Of a DNA stretch of 61,943 nt, positions 18,035 through 28,867 are shown in pieces. The position numbers were made by a program, and so were the translations under genes. Origin of the DNA: an uncultured Algibacter sp. (GTDB lineage: Bacteria; Bacteroidota; Bacteroidia; Flavobacteriales; Flavobacteriaceae); the NCBI RefSeq assembly GCF_947495675.1, contig NZ_CANLZX010000022.1, forward strand, positions 1-61,943, written 5' to 3'. Positions within the stretch are counted from its first letter, which is position 1, and each line of letters opens with the position of its first letter. The notes under the pieces are model-generated. The model had not been told where the DNA came from, did not search any database, and saw only the letters and a list, made by a program, of their open reading frames with translations.

Positions 18035-18754
18035 TTAAATTTTGGTACAAATTACTTGGTTTTCAAACTGTAAATTCACTTTACTATAATTGTTAAGTGT
18101 TTTATCTTTTAAATTTTTTTTATAAAATGCTTTTAGGTTATTAATTTTTTTATCCAAAAAATGTTCATCACCTAATTCTACTATAAAATCACATTTTCTA
18201 AGCTTTAAAAAAAGCCTTCTATTTATATCTTGATGAATTTCGAAAACATGTTTTTTTAAAAATTCATCATTTCTAATTTTAAGCGCTATTTTATGTACGT
18301 TTTTTAAATTATTTTTTTCAATATTACCAGTAACTAATGGCACTCTTGCGGAATAATTTTCTGATAATGGCATATATGAACCTTCATCGTCAATGTAATA
18401 AGACGCATTTGTACTTATTCTTGCAATAGGTGTTTTTTGTTCAATATCAGCGCTAAGTGTACCGTTTACAGCGACATACACTTCTGCAGTTTTTATCATT
18501 GGATTAGATTTGAGGGCATTCTCTAATTCATTCAAAACTAAAGTTTCTTTGGGCACGTTTTTAACACCACCGTAATTTTGTATTAACAATTTACTAACAG
18601 TCTCATTTGTTATAAAAAGGTTGTTCTCTCCAATAAAAGTTACTTTAGGATTTGATATATTTCTATTCGCATTTCGAGATGTTGCAAATGCAAACAGAAA
18701 GACAACTACGCCTAACAAAACAATCATTTTTATGTAATTCCAATTAACTCGCAA
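18035..18754 (-). CDS. ftsQ: Cell division protein FtsQ
   Basis: FtsQ is a bitopic divisome protein linking early and late division proteins. The 239 residues have a short cytoplasmic start, one membrane segment (about 8-25, IKMIVLLGVVVFLFAFA), a POTRA-like region (about 38-105) and a divergent beta domain. Sequence conservation of FtsQ is low, so the call rests on topology and on its place between murC (11-base overlap) and ftsA (3-base gap). Confidence 0.9.
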   Translation of the reverse strand: MRVNWNYIKMIVLLGVVVFLFAFATSRNANRNISNPKVTFIGENNLFITNETVSKLLIQNYGGVKNVPKETLVLNELENALKSNPMIKTAEVYVAVNGTLSADIEQKTPIARISTNASYYIDDEGSYMPLSENYSARVPLVTGNIEKNNLKNVHKIALKIRNDEFLKKHVFEIHQDINRRLFLKLRKCDFIVELGDEHFLDKKINNLKAFYKKNLKDKTLNNYSKVNLQFENQVICTKI

Positions 18755-20096
18755 CGCTAAATTCTTTTTTTATTCGTTTTACTTCTTCTCCTATATCTCC
18801 TGCACCAATAGTCAAAACAACTTGGGCATTACTTTCATGTATTTTATTTAACAATTGATCTTTATTAACCAATTGTTTATTTTTATTATTTACTTTTTCT
18901 AATAACCAGGCTGAAGTAATTCCTTTAATTGGTAATTCTCTAGCTGGATATATATCTAATAAAATCAACTCATCAAATTGCGACAAACTCTCCGCAAAAT
19001 CGTCTGCAAAATCATGCGTTCTACTAAACAAATGCGGCTGAAAAATGGCTAATACTTTTTTGCTAGGATACATTTCCCTAACTGCTTGATGTACCGCTTT
19101 TATTTCTTCTGGGTGATGAGCATAATCATCAATTAAAACAAAATTGTCTGTTTTAATATGATAGGTAAATCTTCTTTTAACCCCTTTAAAAGACGCTAAA
19201 GCATTGGCGAGCTGTTGATGCGGGCATCCATATTCTACAGCCATCGCCAAGGCTATTAATGCATTAGACAAATTATGTCTACCAGGTAGGTTAAATCGTA
19301 AATTTTCAAGTACAGTATTAGGTGTTTTAACATCAAACACATAAGTACCATTTTCTATTTTTATATTTTGAATATTATAATCAGCATTGTCTTCAATACC
19401 GTATGTAATTCCCTGTAAAGGCAAGCCTTTTTTTACAAACAATTTACCATTTGGTTTTATTCTTCGAGAAAAGTCTTCAAAGGATTTTATTAATTCTGAA
19501 GCATTGCCATAAATATCTAAATGATCGGCATCCATTGATGTTATGCAGGCAAAATCTGGTGCCAATGTTAAAAAAGAACGATCAAACTCATCGGCCTCAA
19601 CAACCGAAACCTCTGTCCCTTTTAAAATTAGGTTGGAATTATAATTTTCACTAATACCACCTAAAAAAGCTGTTAACGGAACATTACACTCATACATTAA
19701 ATGCCCTAAAATACTAGTTGTTGTAGTTTTTCCATGGGTTCCTGCTACTGCTAAACAAAAGGTGTTTTCTGTTATTAACCCTAAAATTTGAGACCTTTTT
19801 AAAACATTAAAACCCTTATCAATAAAATAATTAAGTTGTTTATGATTTTTGGGAATTGCTGGAGTGTAAACAACTAATGTATTCTCAATATTTTTAAATT
19901 CAGGTTTTATATTTTCTACTGAATCCATAAAATGCACATCAACACCCAAACTCTCTAAACTATCTGTAATATCACTTTGGGTTTTATCATAGCCAGCTAC
20001 TTGCATATTATTAGTAGCAAAATAGCGTGCTAATGCACTCATCCCAATTCCGCCAATGCCTACAAAATAAATATTATGTGTCTCTTTTAAATTCAT
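18744..20096 (-). CDS. murC: UDP-N-acetylmuramate--L-alanine ligase
   Basis: MurC adds L-Ala to UDP-MurNAc, the first amino acid of the peptidoglycan stem. The 450 residues start with the nucleotide-binding [11 protein letters not shown], contain the ATP loop [11 protein letters not shown] near 115 and the DDYAHHPEE motif near 315. The start overlaps the murG stop by four bases and the end overlaps ftsQ by eleven, both pointing to translational coupling. No murB, murF or ddl is present in this cluster. Confidence 0.97.
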   Translation of the reverse strand: MNLKETHNIYFVGIGGIGMSALARYFATNNMQVAGYDKTQSDITDSLESLGVDVHFMDSVENIKPEFKNIENTLVVYTPAIPKNHKQLNYFIDKGFNVLKRSQILGLITENTFCLAVAGTHGKTTTTSILGHLMYECNVPLTAFLGGISENYNSNLILKGTEVSVVEADEFDRSFLTLAPDFACITSMDADHLDIYGNASELIKSFEDFSRRIKPNGKLFVKKGLPLQGITYGIEDNADYNIQNIKIENGTYVFDVKTPNTVLENLRFNLPGRHNLSNALIALAMAVEYGCPHQQLANALASFKGVKRRFTYHIKTDNFVLIDDYAHHPEEIKAVHQAVREMYPSKKVLAIFQPHLFSRTHDFADDFAESLSQFDELILLDIYPARELPIKGITSAWLLEKVNNKNKQLVNKDQLLNKIHESNAQVVLTIGAGDIGEEVKRIKKEFSVAS

Positions 20097-21193
20097 TTAT
20101 TGTCTTTCAGAAGTTTTTCTACTTCATCTACTATATCTTTTGTCGCATTAATTAACGCTAATTTCTTTATGTTTTCTGATAATGCTTTTTGCTTTTCGGG
20201 AGAATTTAATAATTGAGAAAACTTGTTTTCAAAATCAGCATCTAAATCCTCTTCTTTAATCATCAATGCAGCATCTTTATTCACTATTGACAAAGCATTT
20301 TTTGTTTGATGATTCTCTGCTACGTTTGGAGAAGGAATAAAAATTACAGGCTTACCAACTATACATAATTCTGATACAGAACCTGCCCCTGCTCTTGAAA
20401 TTACTATATCTGCTGCTGCATAAGCAAAATCCATATTATTTAAAAACTCATAAACCTGAATACTTTTAGTGTTGTTATAAATTTTATATTGTTGATAATA
20501 CAGCTTACCACATTGCCAAATTATTTGAATATTCTGAGTATCAAAAAAATCTAATTCTTTTTCAATTAATTGATTAATCCTTCTTGAGCCTAAACTACCA
20601 CCAATAATCAATAGTGTTAACTTACCATGTTTTAAGTCAAAAAAGTTTTTAGCTTCTTCAGTTTTAGTTTCTATATCCAACAAGCCTTGACGCACAGGGT
20701 TACCCGTTTTTATAATTTTATCCTTTGGAAAAAAACGCTCTAAACCATCATAAGCCACACATATTTTTTTTGCTTTTTTAGACAACAATTTATTAGTAAT
20801 TCCAGGATAAGAGTTTTGTTCTTGAATTAATGTTGGAATATTATTTGCAGCAGCCATCTTCAATAATGGCCCACTAGCAAAACCACCGGTACCTATAACA
20901 ACATTTGGTTTAAAAGATTTAATAATTTTACGTGCTTTCCATAGGCTACTAAACACTTTAAAAGGAAAACTTAAATTTTTAAAAGTTAGCTTTCGCTGAA
21001 TACCAGAAATCCACAAACCTTTAATTTTATACCCTGCTTGTGGCACCTTTTCCATTTCCATTCTATCTTTAGCTCCAACAAATAAAAACTCAGCATCTGG
21101 AAATCGAGACTTTAACTCGTTTGCAATGGCTATTGCAGGATATATATGACCTCCTGTTCCTCCTCCTGACAATATGATTTTATATTTACTCAT
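20093..21193 (-). CDS. murG: UDP-GlcNAc--undecaprenyl-PP-MurNAc-pentapeptide GlcNAc transferase
   Basis: MurG converts lipid I to lipid II at the inner face of the membrane. The 366 residues have the N-terminal [16 protein letters not shown] loop, [18 protein letters not shown], and the donor-site [10 protein letters not shown] in the C-terminal half. It directly abuts ftsW upstream and overlaps murC by four bases. Confidence 0.97.
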   Translation of the reverse strand: MSKYKIILSGGGTGGHIYPAIAIANELKSRFPDAEFLFVGAKDRMEMEKVPQAGYKIKGLWISGIQRKLTFKNLSFPFKVFSSLWKARKIIKSFKPNVVIGTGGFASGPLLKMAAANNIPTLIQEQNSYPGITNKLLSKKAKKICVAYDGLERFFPKDKIIKTGNPVRQGLLDIETKTEEAKNFFDLKHGKLTLLIIGGSLGSRRINQLIEKELDFFDTQNIQIIWQCGKLYYQQYKIYNNTKSIQVYEFLNNMDFAYAAADIVISRAGAGSVSELCIVGKPVIFIPSPNVAENHQTKNALSIVNKDAALMIKEEDLDADFENKFSQLLNSPEKQKALSENIKKLALINATKDIVDEVEKLLKDNK

Positions 21194-22387
21194 TTAAATA
21201 GCTTCAGATAAAATTTCTAATGGGTTCTCTTCACTAATCTCTTGTTCTTTTATTTCTTCTCTTTTAGCACTTACACTTAATATTATCCCAATAGCCAAAC
21301 AAGTCATCCAAATGGAAGTTCCTCCACTACTTATTAGTGGCAATGTTTGACCCGTAACCGGAAACAACTCGACTGCTACAGCCATATTTATTAATGCCTG
21401 AAATACAATAGGAAGCCCAACACCTAAAACTAGAAGTTTACCAAAAATAGTATCAGATTTTTGAGCAACGATAACAATCCTAAACAACAACCAGAGGTAT
21501 AAAATCATAATTACAAAACCTCCAATAAGACCATATTCTTCGATTATAATAGCAAAAATAAAATCGGATGATGATTGAGGTAAAAAATTCTTTTGCATAC
21601 TTTTACCTGGTCCCACACCCCATATTTGACCTGTAGCAATAGCAATTTTTGCTTTTTCAATTTGATAGTCGGATTCTGTATCTTCAGGGTTTGAAAAACT
21701 CTCAATTCTTCCCATCCAAGTATCAATTCTATTAGGCATGGCATCAGGAAAAGCTTTCGCTACGAGAATAAATAATGTTAAAACTAAAATTCCAGAACCT
21801 ATTATTACAGCCAAATATCTTAATGGATAACCCCCTAAAAAAACCAACATTACAACCATTAAAAACATGATTGCTGCTGTTGAAAAATTAGCTGGAAGAA
21901 TAAGTATTAATATAAAAAAAACAGGAGCCCAAAGCGGTAAAATGGATGCTTTAAAACTCACTATCTCGTCTTTAGTTTTAGACATGTATCTTGCCACATA
22001 AACCATAAGAACTACAGCTGCTAAAGTAGAAGTCTGAAATGACATACCTACAAATGGAATTTGAATCCACCTACTAGCGTTTGCTCCCTCGATGGTTGTT
22101 CCTTGCATCATAGTAAGACCTAATAAAACAAGCACTATAGGAATCATTATTAACGACAATCCTTTAAAATATCTATATGGAATTTTGTGTACACCATAAA
22201 TAATTGCAAACCCTAAAACCAGATGCACAAAATGTTTTATAAAAAACGCAAATGTATTACTACCAGTACCTTTATAAGCCAGATTACTTGCAGCACTATA
22301 AACTGGTAAAAACGAAAGTATTGCCAATAAAGCAACTATTGCCCATATTAACCGATCTCCCTTTATGTTTTTAAATAGCGTTTGCAC
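21194..22387 (-). CDS. ftsW: Septal peptidoglycan polymerase FtsW (SEDS family)
   Basis: FtsW polymerises lipid II together with FtsI at the septum. The 397 residues carry about ten membrane segments. SEDS features include the GVGPGKSMQKNFLPQSSSDFIF loop region (written here only as GVGPGKS and LPQSSSDF), EEYGLIGG, and the C-terminal GQTLPLISSGGTS. It sits 12 bases after murD and abuts murG, which supports FtsW over the RodA paralogue. Confidence 0.95.
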   Translation of the reverse strand: MQTLFKNIKGDRLIWAIVALLAILSFLPVYSAASNLAYKGTGSNTFAFFIKHFVHLVLGFAIIYGVHKIPYRYFKGLSLIMIPIVLVLLGLTMMQGTTIEGANASRWIQIPFVGMSFQTSTLAAVVLMVYVARYMSKTKDEIVSFKASILPLWAPVFFILILILPANFSTAAIMFLMVVMLVFLGGYPLRYLAVIIGSGILVLTLFILVAKAFPDAMPNRIDTWMGRIESFSNPEDTESDYQIEKAKIAIATGQIWGVGPGKSMQKNFLPQSSSDFIFAIIIEEYGLIGGFVIMILYLWLLFRIVIVAQKSDTIFGKLLVLGVGLPIVFQALINMAVAVELFPVTGQTLPLISSGGTSIWMTCLAIGIILSVSAKREEIKEQEISEENPLEILSEAI

Positions 22388-22399
22388 TCAAATAATATT

Positions 22400-23731
22400 T
22401 TATAGGTTTCTTACAGCATCTTTAAATTGTCTACCACGGTCTTCATAGTTTTCAAACAAATCAAAACTAGCACATGCTGGAGACAGCAATACATTATCAC
22501 CTGTTTCTGCGACCTTGTAAGCTATCTTAACAGCCTCACTCATAAATTGTGTTTCAACAATAACATCAACCATACTACCAAAAGTGCTAATCAATTTTTG
22601 GTTATCTACACCTAAACAAATAATAGCTTTTACTTTTTCGTTTATAAAAGGGAATAACTCTTCATAATTGTTTCCCTTATCGACACCTCCAACTATCCAA
22701 ACTGTTGGCGCATCCATGCTTTCTAAAGCATAATATGTAGCATTTACATTAGTAGCTTTTGAATCATTAATGTATTGTACTTTATTAATTTTAAGCACCT
22801 GCTCCAATCGATGCTCTACTCCTTGAAAATTCTCCAAACTTTCTCTTATAGTTTGTTTTCTAATTTTAAGTAAATGCGCCACAGTAGAAGCTGCCATTGC
22901 GTTTTTAATATTGTGCTTTCCTTCTAGATTTATTTTTGCTGTTGGCATAATTATTTCGTTATTATTTATTGTTATTCTAATATTTTCTTTATCTAAATAC
23001 GCACCATTTTCTATAGTTTTTTCTAATGAAAATGGTAATAATGTGGATTGAACTGGATACTTTTTTAAGTGATTAACAATCACCTCATCATCGGCATCAT
23101 AAATCAAATAATCGTTTTTTGTTTGATTCATGGCAATTCTAAATTTAGAACAGATATAGTTTTCAAATTTGTAATCATATCTATCGAGATGATCTGGAGT
23201 GATATTAAGTAAAACAGCTATATTTGGTTTAAAATCGATAGTGTCATCTAACTGAAAACTACTAATTTCCAACACATAGTTATCAAAGTCATCTTCCAAA
23301 ATCTGTTTTGCAAAACTATCGCCTATGTTTCCTGCTAACCCAACATTTAATTCTTGTTTTAAAATATGATGTGTTAGCGTAGCTGTGGTTGTTTTTCCAT
23401 TACTTCCTGTAATTCCCACAATTGTTGCATCTGTAAATTTTGAAGCAAATTCAATTTCGGAAAATACGGGAATACCCTGCTTGCGAATTTGTTTTATTAA
23501 ATCGACTTTATCAGGAATCCCAGGACTTTTCATAACGATATCTGCATTCAGAATTACTGATTCTGTATGCGTTTCGTCTTCCCATTCAATCTCATTATGT
23601 ATAAGAACTTGTTTGTACTTTTCTTTTATTTTTCCTTTATCTGAAACAAAAATTTGATACCCTTTTGCCTTTCCTAAAAGTGCTGTTCCAACACCACTTT
23701 CCCCTCCACCAAGAACAACAAGCTTTTTCAT
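22400..23731 (-). CDS. murD: UDP-N-acetylmuramoylalanine--D-glutamate ligase
   Basis: MurD adds D-Glu to UDP-MurNAc-L-Ala. The 443 residues have the N-terminal VVLGGGESGVGTALL fold, the ATP loop GITGSNGKTTTATL near 110, NITPDHLDRY, and NDSKATNVNAT near 315. It directly abuts mraY and is followed after 12 bases by ftsW. Confidence 0.97.
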   Translation of the reverse strand: MKKLVVLGGGESGVGTALLGKAKGYQIFVSDKGKIKEKYKQVLIHNEIEWEDETHTESVILNADIVMKSPGIPDKVDLIKQIRKQGIPVFSEIEFASKFTDATIVGITGSNGKTTTATLTHHILKQELNVGLAGNIGDSFAKQILEDDFDNYVLEISSFQLDDTIDFKPNIAVLLNITPDHLDRYDYKFENYICSKFRIAMNQTKNDYLIYDADDEVIVNHLKKYPVQSTLLPFSLEKTIENGAYLDKENIRITINNNEIIMPTAKINLEGKHNIKNAMAASTVAHLLKIRKQTIRESLENFQGVEHRLEQVLKINKVQYINDSKATNVNATYYALESMDAPTVWIVGGVDKGNNYEELFPFINEKVKAIICLGVDNQKLISTFGSMVDVIVETQFMSEAVKIAYKVAETGDNVLLSPACASFDLFENYEDRGRQFKDAVRNL

Positions 23732-24973
23732 CTATCTAATTTTCAAGGTCACAATTGAAAGTATAGCTAGCAAAATGCCTACAATCCAGAACCGAGTTAC
23801 TATTTTACTTTCGTGATATCCTGATTTTTGATAATGATGATGCAGCGGCGACATTTTAAATATGCGACGCCCTACACCAAATTTCTTTTTGGTATACTTA
23901 AACCAACTAACTTGCATAACTACCGATAAATTTTCAGCTAAGAATATTCCACAAAGCACAGGAATTAACCATTCTTTTCTAACAGCAATAGCGATTACCG
24001 CAATAACACCCCCTATTGTTAAACTTCCTGTATCGCCCATAAAAACTTGTGCTGGATATGTGTTGTACCACAAAAACCCTATTAAAGCCCCTACAAAAGC
24101 AGCGATATAAATGGTAATCTCACCTACACTAGGTATATACATAATATTGAGATAGTCTGAAAAATCTGTACGTCCAGACACAAAAGCAAAAATCCCTAAA
24201 GTCAATACTATTATTGCTGAAGTTCCTGCTGCTAAACCATCTATACCATCAGTTAGATTAGCACCATTTGAAACACTTGTTACTATAACTATTGTAATAA
24301 GAATAAAAACCACCCAAGCATACTTCTCAAAATCAGGACTAATCCAAGTTATTAAATCTGCATAATCAAACTCATTTCCTTTTACAAATGGTATTGTTGT
24401 TTTAGTAGTTTTTATTTCATCTCCAAATAATTTTGAAGCTTCTATATCTGGGTTTTGAGCTAATAGAACACGTTGCTCTTCTATTGGCAGTTTCTCTTTC
24501 ATGGTAACATCTTGATGAAAAAACAAAGTTGCTCCAACAATAACCCCTAAGCCAATTTGACCCAATACTTTAAACCTTCCTTTTAAACCTTCTTTATCAT
24601 TTTTAAATTTCTTTAAATAATCATCAACAAAACCAATAACTCCCATCCATAGTGTGGTTACTATTAAAAGAATGATATAAATATTCTCTAGTTTCGCTAA
24701 CAAAAACACAGGAATTAAAGTGGCTAGAATAATAATTAAACCGCCCATTGTAGGTGTTCCGGCCTTTTCTTTTTGCCCTTCTAGACCTAAATCTCTAATA
24801 GTTTCGCCCATTTGCTTCTTTTGCAAAAAGCGAATAACTCTTTTACCATAAATAGTAGAAATTAACAGCGACAAAATCATAGCTAGAGCTGCTCTAAAGG
24901 TTAAAAACCCAAAAAGTGAAGCTCCTGGAAGCTGAAACTGTTTTTCTAAATATTCGAATAGGTAGTACAGCAT
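23732..24973 (-). CDS. mraY: Phospho-N-acetylmuramoyl-pentapeptide-transferase
   Basis: MraY makes lipid I from UDP-MurNAc-pentapeptide and undecaprenyl phosphate. The 413-residue multi-pass membrane protein has the catalytic DDYLKK (Asp pair), [18 protein letters not shown] and SPLHHHY motifs. It is longer than the ~360 of E. coli because of an extra segment between the first motifs (about 155-215), common in Bacteroidota. Its ATG lies one base after the stop of a 30-codon ORF that links it to murE. Confidence 0.97.
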   Translation of the reverse strand: MLYYLFEYLEKQFQLPGASLFGFLTFRAALAMILSLLISTIYGKRVIRFLQKKQMGETIRDLGLEGQKEKAGTPTMGGLIIILATLIPVFLLAKLENIYIILLIVTTLWMGVIGFVDDYLKKFKNDKEGLKGRFKVLGQIGLGVIVGATLFFHQDVTMKEKLPIEEQRVLLAQNPDIEASKLFGDEIKTTKTTIPFVKGNEFDYADLITWISPDFEKYAWVVFILITIVIVTSVSNGANLTDGIDGLAAGTSAIIVLTLGIFAFVSGRTDFSDYLNIMYIPSVGEITIYIAAFVGALIGFLWYNTYPAQVFMGDTGSLTIGGVIAVIAIAVRKEWLIPVLCGIFLAENLSVVMQVSWFKYTKKKFGVGRRIFKMSPLHHHYQKSGYHESKIVTRFWIVGILLAILSIVTLKIR

Positions 24974-24974
24974 A

Positions 24975-25067
24975 TTATTTCATCTGTTGTTTTATAATGT
25001 TATCAATGACCAGATGTAATTCGCCATTAAACATTTTTGTTATTATGAGCTTTATTAACATGCTCAT
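24975..25067 (-). CDS. Possible 30-residue microprotein between murE and mraY
   Basis: In the only sizeable gap inside the dcw cluster, the minus strand has an ORF whose ATG overlaps the murE stop as ATGA and whose TAA ends one base before the mraY ATG (TAATATG). It would encode [13 protein letters not shown] followed by [17 protein letters not shown]: a hydrophobic first half and a possible amphipathic second half. Exact junctions on both sides suggest a translated coupling ORF or a real small membrane-associated protein. Chance cannot be excluded. No family is recognised. Confidence 0.45.
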   Translation of the reverse strand: MSMLIKLIITKMFNGELHLVIDNIIKQQMK

Positions 25068-26527
25068 TTCTGTAATTGTTTTAAAAATTCTTTTACTATT
25101 TTAAGATCATCGAAATCGCTACGCACGCCATTTACTTCCTGATAGGTTTCATGCCCCTTTCCGGCTATTAGAATGATATCGTTTGGTTGCGCCATTTGGC
25201 AGGCTGTTTTTATAGCCTGTTTTCTATCTGAAATAGTTAATGTTTTCTTGAAATTTTGAGGTTCAACACCCGCTTCAATCTCATTTAAAATATCTTCTGG
25301 TTTTTCACTACGTGGATTATCACTAGTAAAAATCACTTTTGTACTTAATGCCGATGCGATATGCCCCATTTTAGGACGCTTTGCTCTATCTCTATCACCA
25401 CCACAGCCTACAACCGTAATAAGTTCTTCATTTTTAGTACGGATGCTGTTTATGGTTTCTAACACGTTTTTTAATGCATCAGGTGTATGCGCATAATCAA
25501 CAATGGCTGTTATTTTTTCATCTGAAAGTATATATTGAAACCTTCCGCTAACACTTTCTAAATCGCTTATTAAACGCAATACTTCAACTTTCTCAAGACC
25601 TAACAACTCTGCAGTAGCGTAAATAGCCAAAACATTATAGGCGTTAAAATTCCCAATAAGTCGTGTCCAAACTTCACTATCATTAACCTTTAATAACAAT
25701 CCTCCAAATTGGTTTTCTAGAATTTGAGTTTTGTAATCGGCATACTGCTTTAAAGCATAAGTGTATTTCTTTGCCTTAGTGTTTTGCAGCATAACTAATC
25801 CATTTTTATCGTCGGCATTTACAAGTGCAAAAGCTTGACTTGATAAGTCATCAAAAAACTTCTTTTTAACATCTCTATATTCTGCAAAAGTTTTATGATA
25901 ATCTAAATGATCGTGAGACAGATTAGTAAAAATACCACCTTCAAAATGCAAACCTTCAGTCCTATATTGATGAATCCCATGAGAACTCACTTCCATAAAA
26001 CAAAACTCAACACCTTCAGCATTCATTTCATTTAAATACTTATTAATTGTAAGCGAATCTGGGGTGGTATGTGTCGCTTTATATTCTATTTCGTCTACCA
26101 TAATTTTCACAGTAGACAACAATCCAACTTTATACCCCGCTTTTTTAAACAATTGATATAACAAACTGGTTACTGTTGTTTTACCATTAGTACCTGTAAC
26201 CCCAACAAGTCTTAAATTTTCTGATGGATTACCATAAAAATTAGATGCAATAATTGCTAATGCCTTGCCTGTATTATCAACTTCAACATAAGTAACACCT
26301 TCTACTATTTTTTCAGGTAATTTTTCACAGATTACACTTGTAGCACCACTTTTTATGGCAGTTTCAATATAATCGTGTCCATCTGCTAGCAAACCAGGAA
26401 TAGCAACAAATAAATGATCTTTTTCAACCTTTCTAGAATCAAAATTTACAGCATGAACATATACGCCTGTATTACCTACAACAGCATTTAAAGTAGCCTT
26501 ATATAATATGTCTTTTAATGCTATCAT
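25064..26527 (-). CDS. murE: UDP-MurNAc-L-Ala-D-Glu--meso-diaminopimelate ligase
   Basis: MurE adds the third stem amino acid. The 487 residues contain the ATP loop GVTGTNGKTTVTSLL near 108, the lysine-carbamate region (HDHLDYH), VDYAHTPDAL and, near 400, DNPRSEKPEDI. The DNPR motif is the known mark of meso-diaminopimelate specificity, so the cell wall should be DAP-type. Start and ftsI stop overlap by four bases. Confidence 0.97.
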   Translation of the reverse strand: MIALKDILYKATLNAVVGNTGVYVHAVNFDSRKVEKDHLFVAIPGLLADGHDYIETAIKSGATSVICEKLPEKIVEGVTYVEVDNTGKALAIIASNFYGNPSENLRLVGVTGTNGKTTVTSLLYQLFKKAGYKVGLLSTVKIMVDEIEYKATHTTPDSLTINKYLNEMNAEGVEFCFMEVSSHGIHQYRTEGLHFEGGIFTNLSHDHLDYHKTFAEYRDVKKKFFDDLSSQAFALVNADDKNGLVMLQNTKAKKYTYALKQYADYKTQILENQFGGLLLKVNDSEVWTRLIGNFNAYNVLAIYATAELLGLEKVEVLRLISDLESVSGRFQYILSDEKITAIVDYAHTPDALKNVLETINSIRTKNEELITVVGCGGDRDRAKRPKMGHIASALSTKVIFTSDNPRSEKPEDILNEIEAGVEPQNFKKTLTISDRKQAIKTACQMAQPNDIILIAGKGHETYQEVNGVRSDFDDLKIVKEFLKQLQK

Positions 26528-28539
26528 GAGGCGCTTAAAACTACGGTTTGATTATTTTTAAGTTTTGTGTTTTTATTTACAGATTGTGCTTTTACAATGC
26601 CATTACCATTTAACCTTACTTTCACATCTACCTCCATGTTTTCTAACAAAACAACAGCATCCATTGCTGGCATACCTAGCAAGTTTGGCATAATCGTTTT
26701 ATAAGTTTGAGCTGTTTTATAAAAGCTCTCATAGTCATCATCAACAGCACCCATTTTCACATCTAAAGACTCTATTTCGTCTATTAAAGGTGTATCTGTA
26801 TATATTTTTTGAGCCACTCTTTTAAATACTGGCCCTGATACATCTGCGCCATAATACCCAATTCCCTTTTCTGGTTCATGAATAACCACTATACAAGAAT
26901 ACTTTGGGTTATCAGCAGGAAAATACCCAGCAAAAGAAGATATGTAGTTCAACTTTTCTTTATCACGATAATCTTTTTGACAAGTCCCGGTTTTTCCAGC
27001 CATTGAAAAGTTTTTTGAGTATAAACGATGTCCTGTTCCGTGTTCTTTTTCAACAACATTTTTAAGTAATGTCTGCAATTTTGATATAGTTTCTTTTGAA
27101 CATATTTGCTTATTAATTACCTCCTTTTCAAAAGGCTCTATAACTTTATCAAACTCCCTAACCTCCCTTAAAAATCTTGGCTTTACCATAACACCATCAT
27201 TAGCAACAGCATTATAAAACGTTAATGTTTGAAGCGGTGTAAATGAAACTCCATAACCATAAGCCATCCATTGCAATGCAATACCACTCCAACGTCCGTT
27301 TTTCACTCTTGGATCTGGAATAATTGGCTGTGGCTCTCCAATTATTGGTAAATCCAAATCGTTATTAAGGTTCATATCATACAGCCTATCTACAAACTGT
27401 TCAGGTTGTTTTCTGTAAGCTTGATCAATAACTTTTACAATTCCGGTATTAGAAGACACCTCGAATGCTTTGGAAACAGTAATTTTTCCATAACCTCCAT
27501 ATTTTGAATCACGAACTTTTTTTCCGTAGAAACTTAAAATTCCTTTTTCTGTATCAACCACGTCACTAGTATCTGCAACTTTATCCTCAAAAGCTGCAGC
27601 GAGTGCCATTAGCTTAAATGTTGAACCCGATTCATGGCTTTCACCTACAGCATAATTTAAACGCTCATAATAATGTCCATTTTTATTTCTTCCTAAATTA
27701 GAAATGGCTCGAATTTCTCCTGTTTTAGTCTCCATCACCACAACGCAACCATGATCTGCTTTATATTTTTCTAACTGCGCCAACAAAGCGTGGTGCGCAA
27801 TATCTTGTATATTTACATCTATGGTTGTATACACATCGTAACCATCTTTTGGCTCAATTTCATTCGCATCACTCAAAGGTTTCCATTGCCCTTTTCCTAT
27901 TTGCTGTTTTTTTCTTTGACCATCAACACCACGTAAATATTTAATACCGAATGCACCATCAATACCTGGCCTTGTAACATTACCCTGATCGTCTATGCGC
28001 TCATAACCAATAGTTCTTTGTGCAATACCACCCATTGGATGTTCGCGCTTTGTAGTTTGCTCTACTATTAAACCACCTTTAAAAGCCCCTAATTCCAATA
28101 AAGGAAATTTTCTTAATCGTATATAATCTGAATAGCTAATATTTCTAGCCAATAAATAATATCTATTTCTATTTGCGCGAGCACGCCTAATCTCTTTTTC
28201 AAGTCTATTTGCGGGTTTTCCAGAATATTTAGAAAGCGAATCGCAAAGTGATTTAATATGCTTTTCAAAAATTTTCGCTTTAGGTGTTAAAGCATCAAAA
28301 CGAATATCGTATTTAGGAATTGATGTTGCCAACAAATTCCCATTTACCGAATAAACATTACCTCTATTAGCAGGAATTACAACATTTTTCACAACACGCT
28401 CTGTTGCTTTTGCTCTATAAACATCGCCCTGCAAAAACTGAATGCTTAATAATTTAAACACCACAGCAAGCCCGAAGATGAACATACATCCAGCTATAAA
28501 ATACAAACGGTTTAATATGTTTTTCTCGTTTACTGCCAA
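26524..28539 (-). CDS. ftsI: Septal transpeptidase FtsI (class B PBP) with one PASTA domain
   Basis: This is the division-specific DD-transpeptidase. The 671 residues have one N-terminal membrane helix (about 12-33), a PBP dimerisation domain, and the transpeptidase domain with the nucleophile Ser306 in SGSTFK, the SxN motif at 362-364 (SSN) and KTGT at 516-519. A single PASTA domain occupies about 613-671. PASTA domains are absent from E. coli FtsI but usual in this phylum. Ten bases separate it from ftsL. Confidence 0.96.
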   Translation of the reverse strand: MAVNEKNILNRLYFIAGCMFIFGLAVVFKLLSIQFLQGDVYRAKATERVVKNVVIPANRGNVYSVNGNLLATSIPKYDIRFDALTPKAKIFEKHIKSLCDSLSKYSGKPANRLEKEIRRARANRNRYYLLARNISYSDYIRLRKFPLLELGAFKGGLIVEQTTKREHPMGGIAQRTIGYERIDDQGNVTRPGIDGAFGIKYLRGVDGQRKKQQIGKGQWKPLSDANEIEPKDGYDVYTTIDVNIQDIAHHALLAQLEKYKADHGCVVVMETKTGEIRAISNLGRNKNGHYYERLNYAVGESHESGSTFKLMALAAAFEDKVADTSDVVDTEKGILSFYGKKVRDSKYGGYGKITVSKAFEVSSNTGIVKVIDQAYRKQPEQFVDRLYDMNLNNDLDLPIIGEPQPIIPDPRVKNGRWSGIALQWMAYGYGVSFTPLQTLTFYNAVANDGVMVKPRFLREVREFDKVIEPFEKEVINKQICSKETISKLQTLLKNVVEKEHGTGHRLYSKNFSMAGKTGTCQKDYRDKEKLNYISSFAGYFPADNPKYSCIVVIHEPEKGIGYYGADVSGPVFKRVAQKIYTDTPLIDEIESLDVKMGAVDDDYESFYKTAQTYKTIMPNLLGMPAMDAVVLLENMEVDVKVRLNGNGIVKAQSVNKNTKLKNNQTVVLSAS

Positions 28540-28549
28540 GGTTACTTTA

Positions 28550-28867
28550 TCAATTTTGTGATTTTACTTTTATTTTCTTTGGCGGAATTATTGAGGGCGC
28601 CAACCCTTTATCTTTCATTACTGTTATAACATTCGACTCCATTTTGAGCTTCATAAGCTTAGACCGTCCATCAACAAATGCGGATCGCATTTCTTTCACC
28701 TCATTTTTTAATCGTGCAATTTCATATACTTTTTTATCTGCACTATGCGAACTTGCAATCATAATTATAGCAAGTCCTGAAATGAATAAGATTAATCGCC
28801 AGTTCCTAAACGAATCATCACTAACTAAAAAAGTCCCCTTTAATATGTTATAGATATTTTTTTTCAT
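28550..28867 (-). CDS. ftsL: FtsL-like divisome protein
   Basis: The 105-residue bitopic protein has one membrane segment (about 25-41, RLILFISGLAIIMIASS) followed by a coiled-coil-like stretch (YEIARLKNEVKEMRSAFVDG) and a short basic tail. FtsL proteins are poorly conserved. The identity follows from topology, size and position between rsmH (abutting) and ftsI. Confidence 0.85.
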   Translation of the reverse strand: MKKNIYNILKGTFLVSDDSFRNWRLILFISGLAIIMIASSHSADKKVYEIARLKNEVKEMRSAFVDGRSKLMKLKMESNVITVMKDKGLAPSIIPPKKIKVKSQN

